Part shown: piece by piece, positions 48,863 to 57,657 of the stretch
Numbering within the stretch: the first letter of the stretch is position 1
Layout of the letters: each line of letters opens with the position of its first letter
Source of the DNA: Alistipes montrealensis
GTDB taxonomy: Bacteria; Bacteroidota; Bacteroidia; Bacteroidales; Rikenellaceae
Direction of reading: 5' to 3'
Assembly: GCF_018362775.1 (NCBI RefSeq)
Contig: NZ_JAGYXY010000003.1
Span: forward strand, 1 to 64,000
Length of the DNA stretch: 64,000 nt
Notes under the pieces: generated by a model
The model's input: the letters and a program-made list of their open reading frames with translations, nothing else
Told to the model about the DNA's origin: nothing
Database searches by the model: none
Translations under genes and position numbers: made by a program

Positions 48863-51800
48863 ATGCTGAACCGAATAATTCGTTTTTCACTCGATAACCG
48901 CATCGTCGTACTTGTCGGCGCGGTGCTGCTGATCCTCGCGGGCGGATATACCGCGAGCCGGATGGAGGTAGACGTATTTCCCGACCTCAATGCCCCGACG
49001 GTCGTCGTGATGACCGAGGCCAAGGGCATGGCTCCCGAAGAGGTCGAGCGGCTGGTGACTTTCCCCGTAGAAACCGCCGTAAACGGCGCTACCGATGTCC
49101 GCCGTGTGCGGTCGTCGTCGACCACCGGATTCTCGATCGTCTGGGTCGAGTTCGACTGGGGCACGGACATCTACCGCGCCCGTCAGATCGTCTCCGAAAA
49201 ACTGGCCGTCGTGGGCGAATCGCTGCCCTCGAACGTGGGCCAGCCGACGCTCGGACCCCAGTCGTCGATCCTCGGCGAGCTGATGATCATCGGCCTCACG
49301 GCCGACACCACTTCGCTGCGGGAACTGCGTACGCTGGCCGACTGGACGATCCGTCCGCGCCTTTTGTCCACGGGCGGCGTGGCGCAGGTCACGGTCATGG
49401 GCGGCGATATCAAGGAGTACCAGATTCTGCTCGACCCGGGCCGGATGAAGCACTTCGGCGTCGGGCTGGACGAGGTGATCGCCGTGGTGCAGGAGATGAA
49501 CCGCAATGCTTCGGGCGGCGTGCTGTATGAATTCGGCAACGAATACATCGTCCGCGGCGTGCTTTCGACCGATAAGGTCGAGGAGTTGAAAAAAGCGGTC
49601 GTAAAAAGTCCGGGCGACATTCCGGTGACGCTGGACGACATCGCCGAAGTCCGCATCGGCGCCAAAGCCCCCAAGCTGGGCGTCGCATCCGAACGCGGCA
49701 TTCCGGCCGTGCTGATGACCGTCACCAAACAGCCGTCGACCAGTACGCTCGAACTGACCGAAAAGCTCGACCGCTCGCTGGCCGAGCTGCAAAAGTCGCT
49801 TCCCGCCGACGTGAAAGTTTCGACCGACATTTTCCGGCAGGCGCGTTTCATCGACAGTTCGATCGACAACGTCCAGAAATCGCTTTACGAAGGCGCCGTT
49901 TTCGTCGTCATCGTGCTGTTCATCTTCCTGATGAATGTCCGTACGACGGTCATTTCGCTCGTCACGATTCCCATTTCGATCCTCGTGGCCATCCTGACGC
50001 TCAAACTCCTGGGGCTGACCATCAACACCATGAGCCTCGGAGGTATCGCCATCGCCATCGGGTCGCTCGTCGACGATGCGATCGTCGATGTGGAGAACGT
50101 CTACAAACGCCTGCGCGAGAACCGCCGCAAACCGAAGGCGGAGCAGCTCGGCGTTATCGAGGTGGTTTACGAAGCCTCGAAGGAGGTGCGTATGCCGATC
50201 CTCAATTCGACGCTCATCATCGTGGCCAGCTTCGCACCGCTGTTCTTTCTCTCGGGCATGGAGGGCCGCATGCTGGCGCCGCTGGGCATCACGTTCGTCA
50301 TCGCGCTCTTCGCCTCGACGTTCGTGGCGCTGACCCTTACGCCCATGCTGTCGAGCTACCTGCTGGGCAATCCCAAAGCGGACCGGGGCGGCAAGGAGCC
50401 CTATGTGGCGCGCATGCTCAAGGCCGGTTATGAAAAGGCGCTCGAATGGGCGTTGTGCCACAAACGCATCGTGCTGGGATCGACCGCCGCGGTATTCGTC
50501 GCCGCCGTAGTCATGCTCTCGACCTTCGGGCGCAGTTTCCTGCCGCCGTTCAACGAAGGTTCGTTTACGATCAACGTCAGCACCCTGCCCGGCATTTCCC
50601 TCGAAGAGTCCGACCGCATCGGCCGCATGGCCGAGGAGATTCTGCTCTCGGTTCCCGAGATTCAGACCGTAGGCCGCAAGACCGGCCGCGCCGAACTCGA
50701 CGAACACGCATTGGGTGTGAATACCTCGGAGATCGAAGCCCCGTTCGTGCTCGGCAAGCGGTCGAAGGACGAGGTGCTGGCCGAGGTCCGCGAAAAGATC
50801 AAGGTCATTCCGGGCGCGAACATCGAAATCGGCGCACCGATCACCCACCGTATCGACGCCATGCTGTCCGGTACGCGGGCCAATATCGCCGTCAAGCTCT
50901 TCGGCTCGGACCTCACCAAGATGTACGAACTGGGCAACGGGATCAAGGCCGCCGTGGCCGATGTCCTGGGTATTGCCGACCTGAACGTCGAGCAGCAGGT
51001 CGAGCGGCCGCAGCTGCGCATCGAACCCAGGCGCGAAATGCTGGCCAAATACGGCGTGACGCTGCCCGAATTTGCCGAAATCGTCCGCGTGATGCTGGGC
51101 GGCGAGGTCGTCTCGCAGGTTTACGAGGGCAATCGTTCGTTCGACCTCACGCTGAAGGTGGACGATCCCAGCCGCGAGAGCGCCGAACGCATCCGCAAAC
51201 TCATCGTCGATGCCAACGGCCGCAAGGTTCCGCTCGAAAATATAGCCGAGGTGGTTTCGGCTTCCGGTCCCAACACGATCAGCCGCGAGAACGTGTCGCG
51301 CAAGATCGTCGTTTCGGCCAACGTCGCAGGGCGTGACCTGCGGGGCGTGGTGAACGACATCCGCGACCGCATCGACACCCGGATTACACTTCCGGAAGGT
51401 TATCATGTCGAGTACGGCGGGCAGTTCGAAAGCGAGCAGGCGGCTTCGCGGACGATCCTGATCGTTTCGATATTTTCGATCCTCGTAATTTTCCTGCTGC
51501 TGTTCAAAGAGTTTCGAAGCGTCCGGCTGTCGTTGGTGATCCTGTTGAACCTGCCGCTGGCGCTGATCGGCGGCGTGGTGAGCATCTTCTTCACGCAGGG
51601 CGTCATGAGTATCCCGGCCATCATCGGCTTCATCTCGCTGTTCGGCATTGCGACGCGCAACGGTATGCTGTTGATCGACCGTTACAACTCCCTGCATGCT
51701 TCGGGCGCATCGGTCCGCGAAAGCGTCGTCCGCGGTTCGCTCGACCGTCTGAACCCGATCCTGATGACCGCCCTTACGTCGGGGCTGGCGCTGATCCCCC

Positions 51801-51973
51801 TGGCGTTGGGCGGCGATCTGCCCGGCAACGAAATCCAGAGTCCGATGGCCAAGGTGATTCTCGGCGGACTGATGAGTTCGACGCTGCTCAACGGCTTCAT
51901 CATCCCCATCATGTATTCCTATATGTACAGTCGGCGCGAACCCGTGGCCACGGAAACCTTAACCGAAGAATAA
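48863..51973 (+). CDS. Heavy-metal RND efflux pump (CzcA/CusA family)
   Basis: The 1036-residue protein has the RND layout with two repeats, each a periplasmic loop between transmembrane segments. Markers are DVFPDLNAPTVVVMTEAKGM, the TM4 motif GSLVDDAIVDVENVYKRL with the proton-relay acidic residues, MLSSYLLGNP and FISLFGIATRNGMLLIDRYN. The length is right for the HME group that pumps Cu/Ag or Zn/Co/Cd. I cannot choose the metal; the TM4 motif is closer to the divalent group than to CusA (VDAAIV). It is in an operon with the adaptor and the channel. Confidence 0.92.
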   Translation: MLNRIIRFSLDNRIVVLVGAVLLILAGGYTASRMEVDVFPDLNAPTVVVMTEAKGMAPEEVERLVTFPVETAVNGATDVRRVRSSSTTGFSIVWVEFDWGTDIYRARQIVSEKLAVVGESLPSNVGQPTLGPQSSILGELMIIGLTADTTSLRELRTLADWTIRPRLLSTGGVAQVTVMGGDIKEYQILLDPGRMKHFGVGLDEVIAVVQEMNRNASGGVLYEFGNEYIVRGVLSTDKVEELKKAVVKSPGDIPVTLDDIAEVRIGAKAPKLGVASERGIPAVLMTVTKQPSTSTLELTEKLDRSLAELQKSLPADVKVSTDIFRQARFIDSSIDNVQKSLYEGAVFVVIVLFIFLMNVRTTVISLVTIPISILVAILTLKLLGLTINTMSLGGIAIAIGSLVDDAIVDVENVYKRLRENRRKPKAEQLGVIEVVYEASKEVRMPILNSTLIIVASFAPLFFLSGMEGRMLAPLGITFVIALFASTFVALTLTPMLSSYLLGNPKADRGGKEPYVARMLKAGYEKALEWALCHKRIVLGSTAAVFVAAVVMLSTFGRSFLPPFNEGSFTINVSTLPGISLEESDRIGRMAEEILLSVPEIQTVGRKTGRAELDEHALGVNTSEIEAPFVLGKRSKDEVLAEVREKIKVIPGANIEIGAPITHRIDAMLSGTRANIAVKLFGSDLTKMYELGNGIKAAVADVLGIADLNVEQQVERPQLRIEPRREMLAKYGVTLPEFAEIVRVMLGGEVVSQVYEGNRSFDLTLKVDDPSRESAERIRKLIVDANGRKVPLENIAEVVSASGPNTISRENVSRKIVVSANVAGRDLRGVVNDIRDRIDTRITLPEGYHVEYGGQFESEQAASRTILIVSIFSILVIFLLLFKEFRSVRLSLVILLNLPLALIGGVVSIFFTQGVMSIPAIIGFISLFGIATRNGMLLIDRYNSLHASGASVRESVVRGSLDRLNPILMTALTSGLALIPLALGGDLPGNEIQSPMAKVILGGLMSSTLLNGFIIPIMYSYMYSRREPVATETLTEE

Positions 51974-51977
51974 GACC

Positions 51978-53156
51978 ATGAAAAAGATATTATGGATTGC
52001 AGCGGCATTGCTGGCGGTTTCCCCGCTTGCGGCCCAGAACGCGACCGACGCCGTGCTGCGCTCGGTCGAAGAGAACAACACGACGCTCCGGGCGCTCCGC
52101 GAGGAGGTCGCCGCGGAACAACTGGCCAATAAAACCGACATTTTTCTGCCCGGTCCCGATGTGGAGTTCAGCTACCTGTGGGGGTCGCCGGGCGGCATCG
52201 GCAACCGCAACGACATTCGCGTCACGCAGTCGTTCGACATCGCCACGATCAGCGGCATGAAAAACCGGTTGGCCGATGACAGGAACCGCCTTGTCGGACT
52301 GCAATACAAGTCGGAGCGGATCAAGGTGCTGCTGGAAGCGAAGCAATACTGCATCGAACTCACCTATTACAATGCTCTTCGGGCGGAGGTCGCCAAACGG
52401 CTCCGATACGCCCGAACGCTGGCCGAAGGCTATGGCGAACGGCTGGAACGCGGCGACGCCAACCGGTTGGAGTACAACAAGGCACAGTTGAACCTCTCGG
52501 CCGTCGAGGGTGAAATGGCGCGCATCGAGGTCGAACGCGCCGCCCTGCTCTCGCAACTGGCGCGGCTCAACGGCGGTGCTCCCGTGCAGTTCGACGATAT
52601 GCTTTACGGCACACAGGAGCTGCCCGCCGATTTCGAGGCGTGGTATGCCGATGCCGAGCAGCAGAATCCGCTGCTGCAATACGTCCGCACCCAGGTCGAA
52701 GTGAGTAAAAAGGAGGTGAAGCTCAACAAGACGCAGGCCCTGCCGACCTTTTCGGCGGGTTATATGCGTGAAAAGACGCTGGGACAGGCTTACCAGGGCG
52801 TCACGGTCGGAATGTCGATTCCCCTGTGGGGCAACAAGAACAAGGTGAAGCAGGCCAAAACCGCTGTCATTGCGGCGGAAGCCCGGCAGGAGGAGGCCCG
52901 GCAGCAGTTTTACGACCAACTGCAAACGCTCTACCTGCGTGCCGACGGGCTGCGGCAGACGGCGGCCAAATACCGTGCTTCGCTGTTGTCGCTCAACAAC
53001 ACGGAATTGCTGGCCAAAGCGTTGAACGCAGGCGAAATATCGTTGTTGGATTACATCGTCGAGATCGGGCTGTATTACGATACGGTCAATCAGGCTTTGT
53101 CTGCCGAACGGGACTACCGGCAGGCTTTTGCCGATCTTTCGGCTGTCGAGCTGTGA
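51978..53156 (+). CDS. Outer-membrane efflux channel (TolC/CzcC family)
   Basis: The protein has 392 residues with a signal peptide (MKKILWIAAALLAVSPLAAQ). Two helical halves of the TolC fold can be seen, with AKQYCIELTYYNALRAEVAK, ERLERGDANRLEYNKAQLNL and VGMSIPLWGNKNKVKQAKTA. It completes the tripartite pump. It starts four bases after the pump gene and ends the operon. The order adaptor, pump, channel is the usual one in Bacteroidales. Confidence 0.88.
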   Translation: MKKILWIAAALLAVSPLAAQNATDAVLRSVEENNTTLRALREEVAAEQLANKTDIFLPGPDVEFSYLWGSPGGIGNRNDIRVTQSFDIATISGMKNRLADDRNRLVGLQYKSERIKVLLEAKQYCIELTYYNALRAEVAKRLRYARTLAEGYGERLERGDANRLEYNKAQLNLSAVEGEMARIEVERAALLSQLARLNGGAPVQFDDMLYGTQELPADFEAWYADAEQQNPLLQYVRTQVEVSKKEVKLNKTQALPTFSAGYMREKTLGQAYQGVTVGMSIPLWGNKNKVKQAKTAVIAAEARQEEARQQFYDQLQTLYLRADGLRQTAAKYRASLLSLNNTELLAKALNAGEISLLDYIVEIGLYYDTVNQALSAERDYRQAFADLSAVEL

Positions 53157-53309
53157 CATGCCGGTCTTTTCCCTTACCCCGGTTCCGGCCTGTTTTTTCC
53201 GGAACGGGGGTAATTTGTTTCCGGGTCTGGAAATGCCTGCCTCAGCGCGTCGTGACGCCGTTTTGCGAAAATAATCCGGACTTTCGACCAGTTTTTCGGG
53301 AATAACCGC

Positions 53310-53317
53310 TATCTTTG
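53310..53317 (+). promoter_or_regulatory. -7 box before the cobalamin riboswitch
   Basis: TATCTTTG fits the consensus and lies a few bases before the riboswitch. The -33 region is weak. Confidence 0.5.
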
Positions 53318-53321
53318 CCAC

Positions 53322-53492
53322 AGGTTTGGTTCTCCTGTTCCCGGATGCGGGAGGGAGTGAAAAGGGAATCGGGTGTAAGTCCCGGACAGACCCGCTGCTG
53401 TGTAGCTCCGTTTTCGTTCCGAACATCTCGGCCACTGGTCCCTAAGGATCGGGAAGGCTTCGGAACGGGAGTCAGTCAGAAGACCTGCCAGA
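53322..53492 (+). promoter_or_regulatory. Cobalamin riboswitch
   Basis: The region has the conserved parts in order: AATCGGGTGTAAGTCCCGG, ACAGACCCGCTGCTGT, GGCCACTGG, GGGAAGGC and GTCAGTCAGAAGACCTGCC (B12 box). It lies before an AspT/YidE-type transporter gene, with a terminator-like hairpin between. Binding of cobalamin should lower expression of the gene. Confidence 0.92.
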
Positions 53493-53581
53493 TCGATTCG
53501 ACATCAGGTAACCCCGCGGAATGGGCATTTGATATCGGCTGTAATTACTGAATGGTTTTTGTTTCGGCCTGCCTCCGGATT

Positions 53582-53606
53582 CGTGCCTTTCCGGCACGCG
53601 GTTTTT
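53582..53606 (+). terminator. Terminator downstream of the riboswitch
   Basis: CGTGCC-TTTCC-GGCACG is followed by CGGTTTTT. It is well placed to be the expression platform of the riboswitch. Confidence 0.6.
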
Positions 53607-53641
53607 CCCGGATCAGGGTCGGTTTGATGAGGATGACGCTT

Positions 53642-55324
53642 ATGGAATTACTCGAACGATTATTATTTGGGTCCGAGTCGCTTTGGGGCGGCGGAGTTGC
53701 CCACTCGGTGCTGATCCTGGCACTGGTCGTTGCATTGGGCATCATGTTGGGCAAACTGAAAGTCGCCGGTGTGTCGCTGGGAGTGACGGGCATCCTGTTC
53801 GTCGGCATCGCCTTCGGCTACTTCGGAATGAATATCGACCAGCACCTGATGCACTTTCTCAAGGAGTTCGGACTCATCCTTTTCGTCTATTCCATCGGTC
53901 TGCAGGTCGGCCCCGGATTCTTTTCGTCTTTCCGCAAAGGCGGTATTACCCTGAATAAGCTGGCTGTGCTGGTGGTGCTGCTCGGCGTCGCCACGACGGT
54001 TGCGCTTTATTATATCACAGGTCTTTCCATAACGACGATGGTCGGCGTGATGTCGGGCGCTGTTACGAATACGCCGGGCTTGGGCGCCGCCCAGCAGGCT
54101 TTCAGCGACCTGCATGCCGGGGCCGATGCGCCGGACATCGCCACGGGTTATGCCGTGGCCTACCCGCTGGGTGTCATCGGGGCCATCCTCACGCTGGTAG
54201 GACTTCGCTACCTGCTGCGTATCAATGTGCAGAAGGAAGAAGCCGCCGCCGGACAGGGCATGGATGTACAGAAAGACGCGGTATCCCGTCGTCTTTCCGT
54301 CGAGATCACCAATGCGGCCGTCGATGGAAAAACCATTGCCGATATCCACAGCCTTGCGCTGCGCGATTTCGTCATCTCGCGCATCAGCCGTCCCGGCGGA
54401 AGTCCCGAACTGGCCGACGCTGATACGGCGCTCCACTGCGGCGACCGGATCCTGCTGGTAGCTGCGCCGCGTGATGTCGAAGCGCTGGTCGCCCTGCTCG
54501 GCCGGGAGGTCGATGCCGCGCCGATGATCCAGGACAAGACGATGATTTCGCGCCGCATCCTGATCACCAAGCCCGAACTCAACGGCAAGACCCTCGCCGA
54601 ACTGCGCGTCCGCAACACCTGCGGAGTGACCATCACGCGCATCAACCGTTCGGGCATCGACCTGGTAGCTTCCGGGAACCTGCAACTGCAAATCGGCGAC
54701 CGCGTGACGGTCGTGGGCCCCGAATTGTCGGTAGCCCATGCCGAGCGGCTCTTCGGCAATTCGCTCAAGCGGCTCAACCATCCCAATCTGATCCCTATTT
54801 TTATCGGCATTGCGCTGGGCGTGGTGCTGGGCAGCATCTCGTTCTGGATTCCGGGCGTTCCGCAGCCTGTCAAGCTGGGACTGGCCGGCGGCCCGCTGAT
54901 CGTCGCCATCCTGATCGGCCGCTACGGACCGCACTACAAACTGGTCACCTATACAACGATGTCGGCCAACCTGATGCTGCGTGAAGTGGGCATTTCGCTT
55001 TTCCTGGCGGGTGTGGGGCTGGGCGCGGGCGAGGATTTCGTCCCGACACTCCTCGCGGGCGGATACGTCTGGATCGCCTACGGAGCCGTGATTACCGTCG
55101 TGCCGTTGCTGCTGGCGGGACTTTTCGGGTGTTTTTACTATAAACTCAACTATTATACGCTGATCGGCGTCCTCTCGGGGGCGTCGACCAACCCGCCTGC
55201 GCTGGCCTATTCGGTCGAGCAAACGTCGTCCGACGCTCCGTCGGTCGGCTATGCGACCGTCTATCCGCTGTCGATGTTCCTGCGGGTGCTGGCGGCGCAG
55301 CTTTTGATCTTGCTATTTGTATAA
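53642..55324 (+). CDS. AspT/YidE/YbjL-type transporter with two TrkA-C domains
   Basis: I choose ATG 53642 (MELLERLLFGSESLWGGGVA); ATGs at 53627 and 53633 are possible. The protein of about 560 residues has two membrane halves (about 20-165 and 380-555) with the duplicated motifs GLQVGPGFF and SGAVTNTPGLGAAQQAF, SGASTNPPALAYSVEQ, around two TrkA-C domains (about 200-365). The family includes aspartate:alanine exchangers, and most members have unknown substrates. The cobalamin riboswitch in front suggests a substrate linked to B12 metabolism. It is followed by a terminator-like hairpin. Confidence 0.85.
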   Translation: MELLERLLFGSESLWGGGVAHSVLILALVVALGIMLGKLKVAGVSLGVTGILFVGIAFGYFGMNIDQHLMHFLKEFGLILFVYSIGLQVGPGFFSSFRKGGITLNKLAVLVVLLGVATTVALYYITGLSITTMVGVMSGAVTNTPGLGAAQQAFSDLHAGADAPDIATGYAVAYPLGVIGAILTLVGLRYLLRINVQKEEAAAGQGMDVQKDAVSRRLSVEITNAAVDGKTIADIHSLALRDFVISRISRPGGSPELADADTALHCGDRILLVAAPRDVEALVALLGREVDAAPMIQDKTMISRRILITKPELNGKTLAELRVRNTCGVTITRINRSGIDLVASGNLQLQIGDRVTVVGPELSVAHAERLFGNSLKRLNHPNLIPIFIGIALGVVLGSISFWIPGVPQPVKLGLAGGPLIVAILIGRYGPHYKLVTYTTMSANLMLREVGISLFLAGVGLGAGEDFVPTLLAGGYVWIAYGAVITVVPLLLAGLFGCFYYKLNYYTLIGVLSGASTNPPALAYSVEQTSSDAPSVGYATVYPLSMFLRVLAAQLLILLFV

Positions 55325-55329
55325 ACCGA

Positions 55330-55396
55330 AAGACGCGGTGAAGAGAATACCTTAATCGCCATCCCCAAGTATAGAAACCTGCATTGGCCGCGTCTT
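55330..55396 (+). terminator. Terminator after the transporter gene
   Basis: AAGACGCGG (55330-55338) and CCGCGTCTT (55388-55396) pair over a 49-nt loop, followed by TTCTT. The long loop makes the call uncertain. Confidence 0.45.
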
Positions 55397-55414
55397 TTCT
55401 TAAAAACGACAGTT

Positions 55415-55780
55415 ATGAATATTGTACTGTATGGAGCGTCGGCCGAAACCGCCGGACGCATTGCAGGCAAGTACGGCCTGAAAGTGGTGAATTCCCCTGA
55501 TAAATTCGACGCGTCGGGAACGATGATACTCGTTCCTGCGATCAGCACACCGCGCTATCTGCTGGCATTCTACAACGCCATGCTGCGCCACGAAAACGAT
55601 GTCGATGCGGTTATTATCTGCGGCATCGAATCGTGTGAAGTCGCCAGTACGGTGCAGTATTGCACGCCCCAGGGCAAATTCTTCTCCCTCAGCGGCGAAC
55701 TGGAAAAGGACGAACTTGTCTCAGAGTTGTGCCTGATCCTCGACTCTCTTTTTGCCGAAGGCAACCAGATCAACCTCTGA
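55415..55780 (+). CDS. Hypothetical protein, 121 aa
   Basis: The protein reads MNIVLYGASAETAGRIAGKY, a Rossmann-like start, followed by GTMILVPAISTPRYLLAFYN and VDAVIICGIESCEVASTVQY. It has no signal peptide. I do not recognise the family; it could be a small regulatory or nucleotide-binding protein. It lies after the transporter, with its stop four bases before the end of the convergent DUF71 gene. Confidence 0.65.
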   Translation: MNIVLYGASAETAGRIAGKYGLKVVNSPDKFDASGTMILVPAISTPRYLLAFYNAMLRHENDVDAVIICGIESCEVASTVQYCTPQGKFFSLSGELEKDELVSELCLILDSLFAEGNQINL

Positions 55781-55784
55781 CGAA

Positions 55785-56492
55785 TTACGCTTCCTTCAGG
55801 TCGGCGAACCAGTAGGTGCAGATCTTCGTCTTTCCGTCGTCGAGGCGGATGTCGTAGCTCTCGCTGAAGGGTTTCCCGAGCCGGAACGGCACGGGCGAGC
55901 GGAAGATCGGACCGTCGTAGCAGAAGGTGTGGTATTCGCCGTTTTCCCCGTTGGGGTCGGTCCCGGCGGGCAGCGATGCGACGAACCCGGCGTCGATCAC
56001 CTGGCCGATAGCGCTGGCTCCGAGACCGTCGGCCATGGTTGTCACGACGACTGTTTTCAGTCCCGTCGCGAGGTAATCGCGCATGACTGCCTCCGACGAT
56101 TGACCCCACAGCGGTTCCACGACCTCGATTCCATGCGGCGCAAGTTGCTGTTCGCGGTATTTCCGCACGTCGTGCAGGAAGATGTCGCCGAAAATGAAAT
56201 GCGTCACACCCTGGGCCGTGAACTGCTCCACGGCACGGGACATCGCTTCTGCATAATCCTCCATATTGCCTTTGGGCGTCAGGTCGGCTACACGGAGCGG
56301 AATGCCGATGCTTTCGGCCTGCGCCTGTAACAACGGCATCGGAATCCCGTGCATCGTCGAGCGGTGCGTGTCGCGGTTTACCGTCGTCAGCAGGGCTGCG
56401 ATTTCATATCGGTCCGACCGGACGGCCCGCCACAGGGCATGGGCCGAATCTTTGCCGCCGCTCCAGTTGAAAACGGCCTTTATCCGTTCCAT
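55785..56492 (-). CDS. DUF71 / Dph6-like adenine nucleotide alpha hydrolase
   Basis: The start is ATG 56492 (MERIKAVFNWSGGKDSAHAL), giving 235 residues. SGGKDS (11-16) is the PP-loop, and GYDIRLDD-like and YTFCYDGPIF-like motifs (here GEYHTFCYDGPIFRSPV) mark the DUF71 family, which includes the diphthamide ammonia ligase of eukaryotes and a B12-linked bacterial group. It overlaps the end of the DUF2284 gene by 13 bases. The substrate is not known here. Bacterial DUF71 proteins have been linked to cobalamin salvage, which fits two B12 riboswitches nearby, but this is only suggestive. Confidence 0.85.
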   Translation of the reverse strand: MERIKAVFNWSGGKDSAHALWRAVRSDRYEIAALLTTVNRDTHRSTMHGIPMPLLQAQAESIGIPLRVADLTPKGNMEDYAEAMSRAVEQFTAQGVTHFIFGDIFLHDVRKYREQQLAPHGIEVVEPLWGQSSEAVMRDYLATGLKTVVVTTMADGLGASAIGQVIDAGFVASLPAGTDPNGENGEYHTFCYDGPIFRSPVPFRLGKPFSESYDIRLDDGKTKICTYWFADLKEA

Positions 56493-57052
56493 ACGATCTT
56501 TTTCGTGTCGTGGAAGAACCCGCATACGAGCGTCAGGTATTCGGGTATCAACCCTTCGCTGCCCCATTTCAGGTGGATGCCGAACAGTTCGGAGGTCGTG
56601 CGCTCGATGTCGAACCCGCAGGCTTCGAGCGATGGCCGTACCAGTTGCGGATGGCGGCAGGGCCTGCCTTCAGGGCGCGTGCACTCCCCTTCCGGGCAGT
56701 AAAGACACGTTCCGACATAGGCGAACGACCGTCCGCCGTACTGCCCTTCCATTTCGAGCAGCCGTCGTTCGAGCCGTTGTCGTTCGGGACGGATCAGGTG
56801 CTTTGCCTCCGAAATCGGGATGCCGGGCTTTTTCGGCGTGATCTTCGTGGCTATGATCAATGCCGTTTCGTAGCGTGTGAGGTACTCGGCCTCGTTGAAG
56901 TTGAACGGCGGGCAGCCCCAGCTTCGTCCGTAGTTGCTGCAATCCTGGCAATAACGGGCTATTTGCCCGGCGTCGCGGAAGCGGGCGATGTAGTCGGCGA
57001 CGGGAAGTTCCGCCGTAAAATCTTCTGCAATGTAGTGAGCTGAAAAATCCAT
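56480..57052 (-). CDS. DUF2284 metal-binding protein
   Basis: The 190-residue protein has Cys motifs typical of DUF2284: CQDCSNYGRSWGCPP, YVGTCLYCPEGECTRPEGRP and a further CGF in LTLVCGFFHD. They suggest two Fe-S or zinc sites. The protein is predicted to be cytoplasmic. It lies upstream of, and overlaps, the DUF71 gene, so the two are coupled. The family's function is unknown. Confidence 0.85.
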   Translation of the reverse strand: MDFSAHYIAEDFTAELPVADYIARFRDAGQIARYCQDCSNYGRSWGCPPFNFNEAEYLTRYETALIIATKITPKKPGIPISEAKHLIRPERQRLERRLLEMEGQYGGRSFAYVGTCLYCPEGECTRPEGRPCRHPQLVRPSLEACGFDIERTTSELFGIHLKWGSEGLIPEYLTLVCGFFHDTKKIVWNG

Positions 57053-57069
57053 GGTGCAAAATTAATAAA

Positions 57070-57096
57070 ATCCGTCCATTGAGGACGGATTTTTTT
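57070..57096 (-). terminator. Terminator of the nrdDG operon
   Basis: ATCCGTCC and GGACGGAT form an 8-bp stem with A8 on one side and, on the minus strand, TTTATTAATTTT after it. It could work both ways. Confidence 0.7.
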
Positions 57097-57102
57097 TGCC
57101 TG

Positions 57103-57169
57103 TGGGAGCCGGCAGTAAATCGTTGTATGGCAGACAACGTTGAACTAATCTCTAATTTTCCGGCTCCCA
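57103..57169. repeat. Nested inverted repeats in the nrdG 3' region
   Basis: TGGGAGCCGG (57103-57112) and CCGGCTCCCA (57160-57169) enclose CGTTGT/ACAACG (57121-57126 with 57134-57139). The stem-in-stem may shape the 3' end of the nrdDG message. Confidence 0.5.
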
Positions 57170-57186
57170 CCGACAAGGTATGTGTG

Positions 57187-57657
57187 TCACGGCTTGCGCC
57201 GGAATCGCTCCGTGATGTCCTCCATCCCGCCGTCCGGTCCTATCCGGTAGAGCCGCTGGTTGGTCGTCGGCGACGAGAGCGGACCCTGCGCTTCGACCCA
57301 GCCGCCCAGCTTGATGAAATCGAACGCCGTGGTCTCGAAGCCTTCCGGCAGCGTCTCCCGCCCCGAGTACCAGCCCGTATGCAGGATCGGATAGGTCTTC
57401 CGCACGATACCCGCCAGCCGGGCGATCGTGTGCGGCTCGGCGTCGCCGCCCATGAAGCAGACGCAGGTTACCGAACGCCCGTAGCAGGCCAGCAGGGCCA
57501 GCAGTTCCGCGTCGTCGAGCTCGCGGCCTTCGTCAGCCGCAAGGTGCGGACTGTGGCATCCCGGGCAGCGGTTGGGGCAGTTCGTGATGTTGAACGCCAG
57601 CGTCGTTTCGCCCGGGATTTCCGCGAACACCACGTCGAAATTGTGATACTTTACCAT
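57187..57657 (-). CDS. nrdG: Anaerobic ribonucleotide reductase activase NrdG
   Basis: The 156-residue protein has the radical SAM motif C27-x3-C31-x2-C34 (TNCPNRCPGCHSP), FMGGDAEPH and a C-terminal SSPTTNQRLYRIG. It makes the glycyl radical on NrdD using SAM and a 4Fe-4S cluster. It starts one base before the end of nrdD, so the two are coupled. Length and motifs are normal. Confidence 0.93.
   Translation of the reverse strand: MVKYHNFDVVFAEIPGETTLAFNITNCPNRCPGCHSPHLAADEGRELDDAELLALLACYGRSVTCVCFMGGDAEPHTIARLAGIVRKTYPILHTGWYSGRETLPEGFETTAFDFIKLGGWVEAQGPLSSPTTNQRLYRIGPDGGMEDITERFRRKP

Noticed and set aside
48887..51697. 936-codon ORF antisense to the RND pump
   Set aside because: It is a shadow of the pump gene; it is extremely rich in His, Arg, Asp and Gln and has no domain.
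53663..55222. 519-codon ORF antisense to the AspT-type transporter
   Set aside because: Same cause: an open antisense frame in a GC-rich gene, without domains.
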